Positions 35,352-43,996 are shown, counted from the stretch's first letter. The stretch: DNA of 64,000 nt from Alkalimonas delamerensis (GCF_030717955.1 NZ_JAUZVY010000002.1:744001-808000), one strand, 5' to 3'. Program-made: numbers and translations. Notes: generated from the letters alone by a model not told the origin.

Positions 35352-36364
35352 TAACGGGGAACCGAAAACTCGACGTCCACATTGGGCTGATTGCTCATCA
35401 TGCTGGCAATCACCTCTTTTACCGGTGCCTGATTAAACACCACTTCATAAAGGCCCATCGCCAACGGCATGTAGATATCTTTCTCAATCGCCTGCTGCCG
35501 CACTTGCTTGAGGGTATTGACCCCTTCGGCCACTTCGCCCAGCTCTTCGACTGCTTGCTGCAGAGTTTTCCCCTGCCCCAAGGCAAAACCTACCCGGTAG
35601 TTGCGGCTTAACGAGGACGAACAAGTGACAATCAAATCACCGATTCCCGAAAGCCCTAAAAAGGTCATCGGGTTTGCCCCCTCGGCCACTGCAAAACGGC
35701 TCATTTCAGCCAGGCTGCGGGTCATCAGCATGCTCTTGGTGTTCTCGCCCACCCCTAAAGCCGCACTTAAACCCGAGGCAATGGCATAAATATTCTTTAA
35801 AGTGCCACCCAGCTCAACACCAAAAACATCGTCACTGGCATAAGCCCGAAAACTTTTACTGCACAGGATTTGTTGCACCCGTTGGCACAGCACATGATTT
35901 TTGCTGGCAATCACCGAAGCGGTAATGTGGCCGGCCGCTATTTCTTTTGCCAGATTGGGGCCGCTGAGCACACCAACCGGATTATCCGGGCACAGCTCGG
36001 TTAAAATATCGCTCATCAAGGCAAAAGTACCGGCTTCGACCCCTTTGGTGGTGCTGATCAATAACTGCTCCGGGCGCAGCACATCTTTGGCCTGCGCGAC
36101 TACCTGACGAAAGCTGCTGCTTGGAATGGATACAAAAACCGCCTCAGCACCGGACACAACCGCCGCTAAATCGGTATTGGCAATCAGGTTGGAAGATAAA
36201 GTGAAACCTGGTAGGTAACGGCTGTTTTCATGGTGTTCATTAATGGCTTTGGCTCGCGCTGCATCACGCAACCAAAGCCGGACCTGACAACCATTCTCTG
36301 CCATAATATTGGCAATGACGGTTCCAAAACTCCCGCCTCCCAAAACAGCAATCTGTGCGCTCAT
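35351..36364 (-). CDS. gpsA: NAD(P)H-dependent glycerol-3-phosphate dehydrogenase
   Basis: 337 aa, usual length. Makes sn-glycerol 3-phosphate from dihydroxyacetone phosphate. Motifs: GGGSFGT at 9-15, STTKGVE, LSGPNLAKEI and GGTLKNIYAIASG with the catalytic Lys. All key residues look intact. Its place between two glycosyltransferase genes, with a TAATG overlap to the next one, is unusual; it may be the only copy moved here or a dedicated copy supplying glycerol phosphate for the glycan. Confidence 0.95.
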   Translation of the reverse strand: MSAQIAVLGGGSFGTVIANIMAENGCQVRLWLRDAARAKAINEHHENSRYLPGFTLSSNLIANTDLAAVVSGAEAVFVSIPSSSFRQVVAQAKDVLRPEQLLISTTKGVEAGTFALMSDILTELCPDNPVGVLSGPNLAKEIAAGHITASVIASKNHVLCQRVQQILCSKSFRAYASDDVFGVELGGTLKNIYAIASGLSAALGVGENTKSMLMTRSLAEMSRFAVAEGANPMTFLGLSGIGDLIVTCSSSLSRNYRVGFALGQGKTLQQAVEELGEVAEGVNTLKQVRQQAIEKDIYMPLAMGLYEVVFNQAPVKEVIASMMSNQPNVDVEFSVPR

Positions 36365-36393
36365 TCCACTCTCGGCTTCGAATTATTTTCTAC

Positions 36394-36399
36394 ATCATA
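36394..36399 (-). promoter_or_regulatory. Candidate extended -10 box for gpsA
   Basis: On the minus strand TGT-TATGAT lies about 30 nt before the gpsA start, an extended -10 form. No convincing -35 hexamer is seen. It would give gpsA and the genes behind it an internal promoter. Confidence 0.35.
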
Positions 36400-36441
36400 A
36401 CAAAGTTTTCCGGGCTTGCAGAGCTTCGCCAGAGCCTATGC

Positions 36442-37374
36442 TCAGTTTCCCAGCAATGCATCCAGTTTCATTTTCAAATGCCAGTATTTATCCTGCAGCC
36501 GCAAGCGCCACGAGCGGGTATTCGGGCTAACATCACGAACCAGCGTCTGCAAATGCCGATAGTCCGTATCCACCGCAGCACGGTAAGAAAGCGCACTTTG
36601 ATCCAGTTCGTCATTGTGGTTGTGTTTGTCAAAATAGGTGCGGTGTTTTTTCTTGGTGGTACTGGCTGCACTGCCGACCGTACTTTTTCGCACCAAAAAC
36701 TCTTCCAACGATTTCACCACATAATGATTCACTCTGGCATGACGCCAATCCAGTGCAGCCGATAACCCTTTGGTATGCTTGGCATGGTCACGCAAAGGCT
36801 CTCCAGCACTATTGATTATTCGACCTTGCTTAAGCTTTACCTGATGCGGACTGACTAAACGATCAACAGAGCCTGGCCTGAAAAGTGTTTTGTAATGCAG
36901 GTTGTGCAGTCGCTCTGGGGCAAATCGCTGACAAAAACGCTCAAACACAAAACCTTCCTCAGCAAAAATCTGGCCGGCAGAGCCAAAGCACGCCCAGTTC
37001 AGCGCCACAGCCCCAACCTCTGCATCGGCAAACCATTGCTGGCACAAGTCGGCCATGGAGTGCTCGCCCATCGGCATCAGATACTCATCGGCATCGATCA
37101 TGGCAACCACATCGGCTTTTTTCTGCAATAAAGGCAACAAACGGCGATAGGCATGCATCTGAGGAGGCCTGCTGCCCACAGTGGGGATCCGGTAACAGTG
37201 CAGCCAGTCCGTTTGGACAGCCAGCTGCTGCAGCAACGGCCAGGTCTGATCGGTGCTGTAATTATCGACAATGTAAAAGTCCGTCACTCCCTGCACCCGG
37301 TGCCAGGCGATCCATTCCAATAACGAGCTTGCTTCATTTTTAACTATGCATAGAACCGCTAAACGCACATCCAA
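36442..37374 (-). CDS. Glycosyltransferase family 2-like (GT92/Glyco_tranf_2_4) protein
   Basis: 310 aa, cytoplasmic. LCIVKNEASSLLEWIAWHRV at the N-terminus, then VDNYSTD, MIDADEYL (DxD) and LNWACFGSAG are the signature of the 2_4 / DUF23-like branch. The C-terminus is basic. It starts 15 nt after the metallo-hydrolase stop with AGG at good spacing, so the two are probably co-transcribed. The sugar specificity cannot be read. Confidence 0.85.
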   Translation of the reverse strand: MDVRLAVLCIVKNEASSLLEWIAWHRVQGVTDFYIVDNYSTDQTWPLLQQLAVQTDWLHCYRIPTVGSRPPQMHAYRRLLPLLQKKADVVAMIDADEYLMPMGEHSMADLCQQWFADAEVGAVALNWACFGSAGQIFAEEGFVFERFCQRFAPERLHNLHYKTLFRPGSVDRLVSPHQVKLKQGRIINSAGEPLRDHAKHTKGLSAALDWRHARVNHYVVKSLEEFLVRKSTVGSAASTTKKKHRTYFDKHNHNDELDQSALSYRAAVDTDYRHLQTLVRDVSPNTRSWRLRLQDKYWHLKMKLDALLGN

Positions 37375-37388
37375 ATCCTGTGTTGGTT

Positions 37389-38831
37389 TTAAGAGTGATG
37401 CTCCAAAAGCGTCCAGAGCTTAGCATCCGCAATCGAAGCTGGCACGCCCAAAGTGTAAAATTGTTGCTGCAATGCCTGTTTTGCAGCCAGATCGCCATGC
37501 ACTATGCGCACATGCTTGGGTTTACGGCGCATCCGGCCGACAAAATTCAATAATCCTTGCTGATCGGCATGGGCCGAATACCCGCCAAGACTGAGGATTT
37601 CAGCCCGAACCGCAATACGCTCGCCATCAATGTTCACAAAAGCCCCTGGCCGATTGCCAAAACGCTGCAGCTGAGCACCCAGAGTACCGCGGGCCTGATA
37701 ACCAACAAAGATCACCTGATGCACCGGGTCTGGCAGCATCTGTTTTAAATAATTCACCACCCGGCCGCCCTGGCACATGCCACTGGCCGCAATCACAATG
37801 GCTGGCATTTTGGTTTGGCTAAGGCGCTGCACCAACTGGTGATGCTCGGCCACCGAGTCCACGGTAATTAATTGCTCAAAACTGAGCGGATGCCGCCCTG
37901 CCGCCAGTTTGGCTTTGGCTTCGTCATCCCAGCACTCTTTCAGTTGGCGATACGCCGAGGTAAAGCGAGCGGCCAGCGGCGAGTCCACAATCACCTTCAG
38001 CTCATCCCAGCGCAAGTGCTGATGAATGGCCTGGCCTTTTAACCGGTGAATCAGGCTTTCCAGCTCGTACAACAGCTCCTGGGTGCGGCCAATACTAAAG
38101 GCCGGGAAAATCACCGTGCCGTTGTCCTGCAACGAATGCAGCAGCGCTTGTTTTAAGCGTTTGGTGCGTTCTTTGCGATTTTCATGCGTTTTGTCGCCAT
38201 AGGTACTTTCAATCACCACCACATCGGCCCCGGCCGGCGCTTTCGGTGCCGGCAGCAAAGGGGTGTAAGGCGCGCCCAAATCACCAGAAAATACCGTAGT
38301 AAACCAGCGCCTGGCTGGCAAAGTGCGATGACGAACTTCCACATAAGCCGAGCCCAGAATATGCCCAGCCACCTGAAAACGAGCTTGCACCTGCATCCCA
38401 TCGGCAGCGGGTAAATCCAGCCACTGTTTGTACTCCACCGCCACGAGTTGCTGCTGCAACAACGACAAAAAGGTTTCTATCAGGGCCGGGTCGCGGGTTA
38501 CGCCTACCTTCAGCGCATCTTCCAGCACCAGCGGCAGCAACAGCGCCGAGGCTTTGGTGCAATAAATAGGGCCACGAAACCCTGCCGCCAGTAAATACGG
38601 AATACGCCCAACATGATCAATATGCACATGGGTCACCAGCAAAGCGCGGATCCCATCTAGCGGAAAATCAATCGACGGCTCGCCGGCCGAACCGCCCGGC
38701 CCTGCTTCATCGCCCTGAAACAAGCCGCAATCGACCAGCACACTGTAATCATCCCGCAGCAGGTACTGGTGGCATGAGCCTGTTACGCCGTCTACTGCTC
38801 CGTGGTGGAGGAAGCTGGTTCGAGTCGACAT
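37389..38831 (-). CDS. Beta-CASP metallo-beta-lactamase fold hydrolase (RNase-like)
   Basis: 480 aa. The MBL core has HVHIDH at 68-73, followed by AGHILGSA, SGDLG and ESTYGD. The beta-CASP insert has PAFSIGRTQELLYEL and SPLAARFT, and the end has GYSAHADQ and VHGD. Such proteins in bacteria are usually ribonucleases of the CPSF/RNase J type. It carries an excellent ribosome site (AAGGAG). It seems unrelated to glycan synthesis, and with the next cassette it marks a seam in the locus. Confidence 0.88.
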   Translation of the reverse strand: MSTRTSFLHHGAVDGVTGSCHQYLLRDDYSVLVDCGLFQGDEAGPGGSAGEPSIDFPLDGIRALLVTHVHIDHVGRIPYLLAAGFRGPIYCTKASALLLPLVLEDALKVGVTRDPALIETFLSLLQQQLVAVEYKQWLDLPAADGMQVQARFQVAGHILGSAYVEVRHRTLPARRWFTTVFSGDLGAPYTPLLPAPKAPAGADVVVIESTYGDKTHENRKERTKRLKQALLHSLQDNGTVIFPAFSIGRTQELLYELESLIHRLKGQAIHQHLRWDELKVIVDSPLAARFTSAYRQLKECWDDEAKAKLAAGRHPLSFEQLITVDSVAEHHQLVQRLSQTKMPAIVIAASGMCQGGRVVNYLKQMLPDPVHQVIFVGYQARGTLGAQLQRFGNRPGAFVNIDGERIAVRAEILSLGGYSAHADQQGLLNFVGRMRRKPKHVRIVHGDLAAKQALQQQFYTLGVPASIADAKLWTLLEHHS

Positions 38832-38857
38832 CCTGTCTCCTTTTGGTTTTGAGTGAT

Positions 38858-38889
38858 GAGTTTTTAGTTTTTAGTTTTTAGTTTTTGAG
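38858..38889 (-). repeat. Left heptamer repeat array of the four-helix-bundle cassette
   Basis: Three exact TTTTTAG units (38861-38881) plus partial copies. Read on the minus strand it is ACTAAAA repeated, matching the right-hand array at 39325-39382 in inverted orientation. The last six codons and the stop of the four-helix gene (NSKTKN) lie inside the array. Confidence 0.75.
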
Positions 38890-39248
38890 TTGGCTTGGCT
38901 GGTTTTTACTATTTTGGTCAATAGCTTAACGAGCTCATCAGTTTGCTCTAACAAGCTTGCTACGTGTGGTTGTTTGTTATCGAGGTAGCCGGTTACACAC
39001 AAGAGTTCCAACCAGTATTTGGTTTCTCTGGATTCTTTGCTGGCGATACTCATTTTAGCGATAAAATCCGCTCTCGATTGACCGGCCTGCGCCTCGTTGA
39101 TATTCGCACCGATGGAAGTACCGCAGCGAAGCAGCTGCTTAGAGAGGACATATTCTTTGTGTTCTTTGGTCAAAAACTGATAAAGCTTAACAACCCGAAC
39201 AGCAAAATCAAAAGACTTACCCAGCACACTGCTTGACTCAACCGGCAT
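38871..39248 (-). CDS. Four-helix bundle protein (S23/IVP family)
   Basis: 125 aa from ATG 39248 (MPVESSSVLGKSFDFAVRVV); earlier ATGs are possible. The family (23S rRNA intervening-sequence protein, also kin to Avd of diversity-generating retroelements) is recognised by SFDFAVRVVKLY, QLLRCGTSIGANINEAQ and SKESRETKYWLELL. The biochemical role of stand-alone members is unknown. The gene is bracketed by inverted arrays of 7-bp repeats, and its own C-terminus is encoded by the left array, which suggests it travels as a small cassette. Confidence 0.88.
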   Translation of the reverse strand: MPVESSSVLGKSFDFAVRVVKLYQFLTKEHKEYVLSKQLLRCGTSIGANINEAQAGQSRADFIAKMSIASKESRETKYWLELLCVTGYLDNKQPHVASLLEQTDELVKLLTKIVKTSQANSKTKN

Positions 39249-39324
39249 CCAAAGCCCCATCAACTCAATACAAAGCACCATTTATAGATCACAAATGAAA
39301 CACCAGCAACTAATAATTCACCAC

Positions 39325-39382
39325 CAAAAACTAAACACTAAACACTCAAAACTCAAAACTCAAAACTCAAAACTTAACACTC
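39325..39382 (+). repeat. Right heptamer repeat array of the four-helix-bundle cassette
   Basis: ACTAAAC twice, then ACTCAAA about four times in tandem, followed by CTTAACACTCAC. In inverted orientation it corresponds to the array at 38858-38889, so the pair frames the four-helix-bundle gene like degenerate terminal inverted repeats. Confidence 0.75.
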
Positions 39383-39406
39383 ACAATCCAACATTCCCCC
39401 CCCACC

Positions 39407-40210
39407 TCAAGGCAATGCAACAGTTTGCCGAACCACAAAGTCATCAAAGTAAGCACAATCCTGCTTAAAGTCTCCCTCCGCAGTACGAGGGGCCCATTCC
39501 GGGCTACTACCACCATGAAAGGTGTTAAACATGATGGAGCGAATCAATCCCTCGCTCGCAGCGGTTGAGCGAAAACGCAAGGCTTGGTGTCGAATGACCG
39601 GCTTGCCATCGACCTGAACCGTGATTTCCCCATCGGCCAGATCCGGCAGGGTATTCAGCCGAACCGTCATGTCGATGCGGTGGTACTGACCGGGTGTAAA
39701 ACGAAAAGAACCGGCGCTTTTGGTATCACCATAGCGGCCACGCATGTCCTGGTGGTAGACATAGGTCATTAAGCCGCCTTCGCGACGCCACATTAGCCTT
39801 GCACTCCACCGATCATCCGTGACTGGGTTACCACCGGCTACCGGCCTGGCAGAGCCTAAACCATGCAGTTTTCCACCGCGGGCAAAATCAAACTCAGGGC
39901 AAAACTTCACGGCAAAAGACAAGGTTGCTTCCTCTGCAGCGGTCAGCGGCGATGTCACCACCACACGGCGGCTACCGCGTTCAAACCCCAGGTAATTGAC
40001 CCGAACTGCCTTTGAGTCCTCAGTTCCTTTGCCATCCGCCAACTCGGTATGGCGATGCGCCAATACCGCCCGGCCAAATTCGCCGGGCAGCAAGCTATCA
40101 AAACGCTCTTCCAACAAAAGCTGCTCACCGGCGCTGCTGGTGGGAAGCCAAACCAGTAGGTACCAACCAGCAAAGCTCAGGCTCAGGATCACCATGCTCA
40201 TATGTTTCAA
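39407..40210 (-). CDS. Polysaccharide lyase family 14-like exported protein
   Basis: About 267 aa. The start is taken at TTG 40210 with AGGAG 6 nt upstream; ATG 40201 is the alternative. A signal-type segment (MSMVILSLSFAGWYLLVWL) precedes the lyase domain, recognised by FDFARGGKLHGLG, a GG loop, WSARLMWRREGG and YVYHQDMRGRYGD, with FGNT-like IMFNTFHGG near the end. Family 14 lyases cleave uronic-acid polymers such as glucuronan or alginate by beta-elimination. Sitting in a locus that also has ugd, it may trim or recycle the cell's own glycan. Confidence 0.8.
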   Translation of the reverse strand: MKHMSMVILSLSFAGWYLLVWLPTSSAGEQLLLEERFDSLLPGEFGRAVLAHRHTELADGKGTEDSKAVRVNYLGFERGSRRVVVTSPLTAAEEATLSFAVKFCPEFDFARGGKLHGLGSARPVAGGNPVTDDRWSARLMWRREGGLMTYVYHQDMRGRYGDTKSAGSFRFTPGQYHRIDMTVRLNTLPDLADGEITVQVDGKPVIRHQALRFRSTAASEGLIRSIMFNTFHGGSSPEWAPRTAEGDFKQDCAYFDDFVVRQTVALP

Positions 40211-40322
40211 AGACTTCTCCTGCAATATCAACCTAAGTGATAAATTGATAGTACATGCTTGTACGATAAACAACGAAGTGCCCTATCGCTAGCCATAAGT
40301 CTAATGTTTTATGGATCAGGCT

Positions 40323-41768
40323 TTAAATACCATCAAAACTCTTATTTATATAATGACTATATTTTTCAAAGCGTTTACCCAGTAAAAGATCCCTCTGTAA
40401 CCTCGCTTCTGCTTTCAAAAAGTAATCACCTAACATTCTGTCAGTTTCCTCATTAAACAATGCGAAGGAACCAGGTCGTGGCGTAAATTCACCAAAAACG
40501 AGTTGATTTTTAGATAATAGAAAATCTATTCGCATAAATGGCGCAGGTATTTCAAGGCTGAGTTTCTGTACGAGTTCTAAAAACTCCCTTTTGATTGGAG
40601 TTGGATCTGCTAGAGGTACACCGGTATCTTTTCCAGTATCTAATTGCTTACCAGAACTATCCACCCAAAGATCACTGACGACTGGAAAACGTGACATTTC
40701 GCGTATTAGCGCAATCTCGCCATAGAAGCACAAGAACTTCAAATCACGGGCTGGTTGTTGCTGGTTGTCGTCCAACAAAACCAGCTCCTCCAGCAACCAA
40801 GCATCTCCTTTCACATCACCAGACTTTAGTAACATTTGCATTCGCTTTTTCATAGCAGAATAGCTAGCAAAAACTTGAGCGGTTTTAACCTCAACAATAT
40901 AGTCTGGCCGGTAAACTAAAAAAACACCTTTTGAAGCAGCACCAGCCGTTGGCTTAATTGCGATATTATACTCTTCAGGCAACTGGGCAAGCTTATATGA
41001 ACCCGGAAATGATTTGGGTCGCTGCAGACCTAGGGAGTCAATAAAATGGTATGATTTCGATTTATCATTTAGACGCCATTCTGGGCAAGCACCCTTATCC
41101 GCAAGTAATTGCTTTCGAGTACGAAGCCCCATCAGTAGACGAAAAGATGGAATCGAAGCTAAGCTGCCATGACGCGATGCATGCTTAACGAGTCGATGAT
41201 TAATGTGGTAGCCATCCGTGAAGGCACCATAGGTAGTAAGAATTTCAGCTGAGCGCTTCGGATAAGACCGAAGCATCTGCTGCATGTTATCTTGTACCAG
41301 TTGATGCGACTTTTCTCTTTCTTGCTTCTGTTGCTGTGCCAGTGCTTTAAACTCAGACAAATCAGACTTATAAATGATATCCTTATCTGTACCAGCCTGT
41401 TTTTCAAGGTGACTGTCCACAAAGTAGCTATTGGGAGCTATGGGTTCTGGTAAAGTTTGATTTGGAAAGAAATGAGCAAAAGAAGCCGGCTTTTTTTGAT
41501 AATGAAGCTTAAAACCTTTAACTTTGCGTTGTATCGGATAGAGAACAACATTCGCTACTGATGCCGGTGCTGGACCAGACAGCAATGCTTGATATATTGC
41601 ATGTTGCGCCCAACGTGGACCTGCAGCTAAAACTCTAACTGAGCCATCTTCACAATTTTGTACCCAACCAGCAATATCGAGCCCAATTGCAGTTTTTACT
41701 ACAAATTTGCGAAAGCCAACGTTTTGTACCTGCCCAGTAATCACAAACAATAGTGCATGCTCTGTCAT
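40323..41768 (-). CDS. Acylphosphatase-ATP-grasp fusion protein
   Basis: 481 aa from ATG 41768 (GGGGTGG upstream). Residues 1-85 form a complete acylphosphatase domain: VQNVGFR with catalytic Arg20 and GWVQN with catalytic Asn38, spaced 18 residues apart as in known enzymes. A helical linker follows. Residues about 190-470 are a TupA-like ATP-grasp ligase domain with KPTAGAASKGVFLV, DAWLLEEL, DLKFLCFYGE and MRIDFLLS...FGEFTPRPGS. ATP-grasp ligases work through acyl phosphates, so the fused head could hydrolyse or edit that intermediate. The substrate is unknown. Confidence 0.82.
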   Translation of the reverse strand: MTEHALLFVITGQVQNVGFRKFVVKTAIGLDIAGWVQNCEDGSVRVLAAGPRWAQHAIYQALLSGPAPASVANVVLYPIQRKVKGFKLHYQKKPASFAHFFPNQTLPEPIAPNSYFVDSHLEKQAGTDKDIIYKSDLSEFKALAQQQKQEREKSHQLVQDNMQQMLRSYPKRSAEILTTYGAFTDGYHINHRLVKHASRHGSLASIPSFRLLMGLRTRKQLLADKGACPEWRLNDKSKSYHFIDSLGLQRPKSFPGSYKLAQLPEEYNIAIKPTAGAASKGVFLVYRPDYIVEVKTAQVFASYSAMKKRMQMLLKSGDVKGDAWLLEELVLLDDNQQQPARDLKFLCFYGEIALIREMSRFPVVSDLWVDSSGKQLDTGKDTGVPLADPTPIKREFLELVQKLSLEIPAPFMRIDFLLSKNQLVFGEFTPRPGSFALFNEETDRMLGDYFLKAEARLQRDLLLGKRFEKYSHYINKSFDGI

Positions 41769-41807
41769 GCAAACCACCCCATAACATCTTAAGTACTTAT
41801 ATGATTA

Positions 41808-43883
41808 TTATACTTTACACAAAGGAAGCACACCAAACACTTTCGTAAAATTATCAGTTGCTCTGCTCTGTATTTTGGGTTCGATGGTTTTATGATTACA
41901 GCTTAACAGGACGCCTTCACGAACTCCGCTTACTTCGGGATAAAGATCAAGCAAATGCTGTAAAAGCTTTGGAGAAGCTGCAACAACTTTTGCACACTCA
42001 ACCTTCTGTCCATAGACAACCGGCTCCGCACCCAGATGTGCCAGTAATTCGAAGTACTCATGCTTTAAAGCAGTAACTTCAGCTGCAAACTTAGGCCAAT
42101 GAAACAAGCCAACTCTTAATCCTGCATCAAGTGCTTCTCTTGCTTGGTTATTAACTTCTGCGCTCATTTGGCGTAAGGAAAAATCAGAGACAAAAAGAAT
42201 ATCCAAATGTAGTACTTTCTTTTGCCGGCTAAGCATAGGGTATGGCGCAGGAAAAGTTCGTTGCTCTTGCTCTAACCTAATTAGCCCTTTGGTTTTCCGC
42301 TGCTGCTGATGCCACCACTGTGCACATTCACGGTAGATATGACGTAAACCATAGTGAATCGTTTTCACGTGGGTTGATTTTGTTCTTGTGAGAGATCCTT
42401 CATCATCAAGGGCAAAAGCCATAGGAACTGTATTGTGAATATTTTTTACCGCCCAGTTACCATAACGAGCCTGCACACGCCAAATAAACTCTGTATCGCC
42501 ACCCACCATAACAGGATCCCAAGGCCCCAAATCATCCAAAACTTCACGACGAAACAGAAACGAAGAGTGACTCCAGTGAATTAACTCCGGGTTCAAACGC
42601 CAATTCTGAGTAAATGTTAAATCATCAAGAGCTCTAATCCAGTATGTGCATACCCCTTTAACTTTAGGGTTGTGATTTAAGAATTCCAATTGCTTTTCGA
42701 TTTTCTGTGGGTGAGACCAATCATCACCGTCGTGCGTAGTTATAAAGTCACCCGTCGCAATTTTAAGGCCAGCATTCCTTGCTCTGTATGCACCACCATT
42801 TACAGGCTGCTGAATAGCAATAACCCTTGAATCAAGCTGACTCATTGCTAGCGCACGCTCAAAGGTATCGTCTGGGCTAAGATCATCAACGACAATCACT
42901 TCGATATTTTCCCAGCTTTGATTTAATAATGACCTAATAGCCACTTCAATGCGATGCCCAGCGTTGTATACAGGTATAATCACAGATACTTTAAATGGAG
43001 ACTCGACTGGTTTAGCTTCAGACACAAGATTATCAAAAGACAGTGGTTTTGATTTATCTCTAAGCGCTACCCGTGACATCTGATGATTTTCATACACTTG
43101 ATTCACATACTCGAGCTTTTCGTCAATCAGGCGACAAGTGTTTGCGAGGGCAAATAGTGCATCACTGTCTTTCGGCGAAATCTGTAAAAATGAATCTAAG
43201 GTTTTTTTGGCAATCTCCGAACGTCCAAGATTTAAATTGCAAAATACATCGATCATCATGGTTATTTTCTTCGATGCATAAGGCTCACCAAGTGATTTAA
43301 TTAATGAAGCAAGCTCAAGACCAGTGTCAAAACTACCGACAAAATAGTACCAACGTGCTGCATGCCATGCTGCAAAAAATCGTAACTCAGGCTCCTTTTT
43401 TTCATCGTTGTAGATTGCTTTCAAACGATTCAAAGCAGGCTCAGAGTAACCACCCCAAAGGTGACGCACGATTCTTGAACGTATGTATTCCGTGTTGTTT
43501 CGGTTCAGCTTAGTCGCTGACGATTGTCGTCCTTCCTGACTACCATGCAATAAAAAATGGATAAACGGATTCATGCCAGAATCTTGAACGTCCTGATACC
43601 TTTGCAAATACCAAGCAGAGTCAAACCATGGCACAGGCTTTCTTCCTTCAAATCCACCATGTTTTAGGTAGTGCTCCAAGGCATTGGCCGACCAGTAGGA
43701 ATCCGCTGCAATATCAGGGTACTTTTTTAAATACCAAGTTGTATCAAAGCAGCCTTTTGTAACAAGTAAATTTTTGAAAGTTATATTGTTTCGCCCACCC
43801 CTAGACGAAAACATCCTTGCAACTTTTTTTACACTCTTACGGAACATAAGCATAGACACTTTTAGTTTTGATAGGTGGCCCAT
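41808..43883 (-). CDS. GT2 glycosyltransferase with N-terminal WYL/YPDV modules
   Basis: 691 aa. Two N-terminal modules (about 46-125: CFDTTWYLKKYPDIA and WFDSAWYLQRYQDVQ), a TPR-like helical stretch, then a GT2 domain from VSVIIPVYNAGHRI with VDDLSPDD, THDGDDWSHP and SSFLFRREVLDDLG. The C-terminal 130 residues start like a second transferase (LHLDILFVSDFSL) but stop early, so it may be a truncated GT-B half. Strongly alike to the GT2 half of the protein at 32457-35351, indicating an old duplication. The start is uncertain; ATG 43853 is possible. Confidence 0.85.
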   Translation of the reverse strand: MGHLSKLKVSMLMFRKSVKKVARMFSSRGGRNNITFKNLLVTKGCFDTTWYLKKYPDIAADSYWSANALEHYLKHGGFEGRKPVPWFDSAWYLQRYQDVQDSGMNPFIHFLLHGSQEGRQSSATKLNRNNTEYIRSRIVRHLWGGYSEPALNRLKAIYNDEKKEPELRFFAAWHAARWYYFVGSFDTGLELASLIKSLGEPYASKKITMMIDVFCNLNLGRSEIAKKTLDSFLQISPKDSDALFALANTCRLIDEKLEYVNQVYENHQMSRVALRDKSKPLSFDNLVSEAKPVESPFKVSVIIPVYNAGHRIEVAIRSLLNQSWENIEVIVVDDLSPDDTFERALAMSQLDSRVIAIQQPVNGGAYRARNAGLKIATGDFITTHDGDDWSHPQKIEKQLEFLNHNPKVKGVCTYWIRALDDLTFTQNWRLNPELIHWSHSSFLFRREVLDDLGPWDPVMVGGDTEFIWRVQARYGNWAVKNIHNTVPMAFALDDEGSLTRTKSTHVKTIHYGLRHIYRECAQWWHQQQRKTKGLIRLEQEQRTFPAPYPMLSRQKKVLHLDILFVSDFSLRQMSAEVNNQAREALDAGLRVGLFHWPKFAAEVTALKHEYFELLAHLGAEPVVYGQKVECAKVVAASPKLLQHLLDLYPEVSGVREGVLLSCNHKTIEPKIQSRATDNFTKVFGVLPLCKV

Positions 43884-43903
43884 AAGGGAAAGTGAAATTG
43901 TAA

Positions 43904-43970
43904 CAGCTCCAATTAAGTGGGGCTAGCCCAAGCAGCATCTTAAGGATGTAGCTAAGAAAAATTGGAGCTG
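43904..43970. repeat. 11-bp inverted repeat with nested palindromes in an intergenic gap
   Basis: CAGCTCCAATT (43904-43914) and its exact complement (43960-43970) enclose 45 bp. These contain GGGCTAGCCC and a CATCTTAAGGATG element. It lies between the racemase stop and the next start on the minus strand. It could be a terminator-like fold, a small non-autonomous element or an insertion-sequence remnant; no transposase is near. Confidence 0.5.
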
Positions 43971-43996
43971 CATCATGTTTAATCCATGAGATTAAA

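Noticed and set aside
39325..39382. Tandem heptamers considered as a CRISPR array
   Set aside because: Units are 7 bp with no spacers and no cas genes; they pair instead with the inverted array at 38858-38889.
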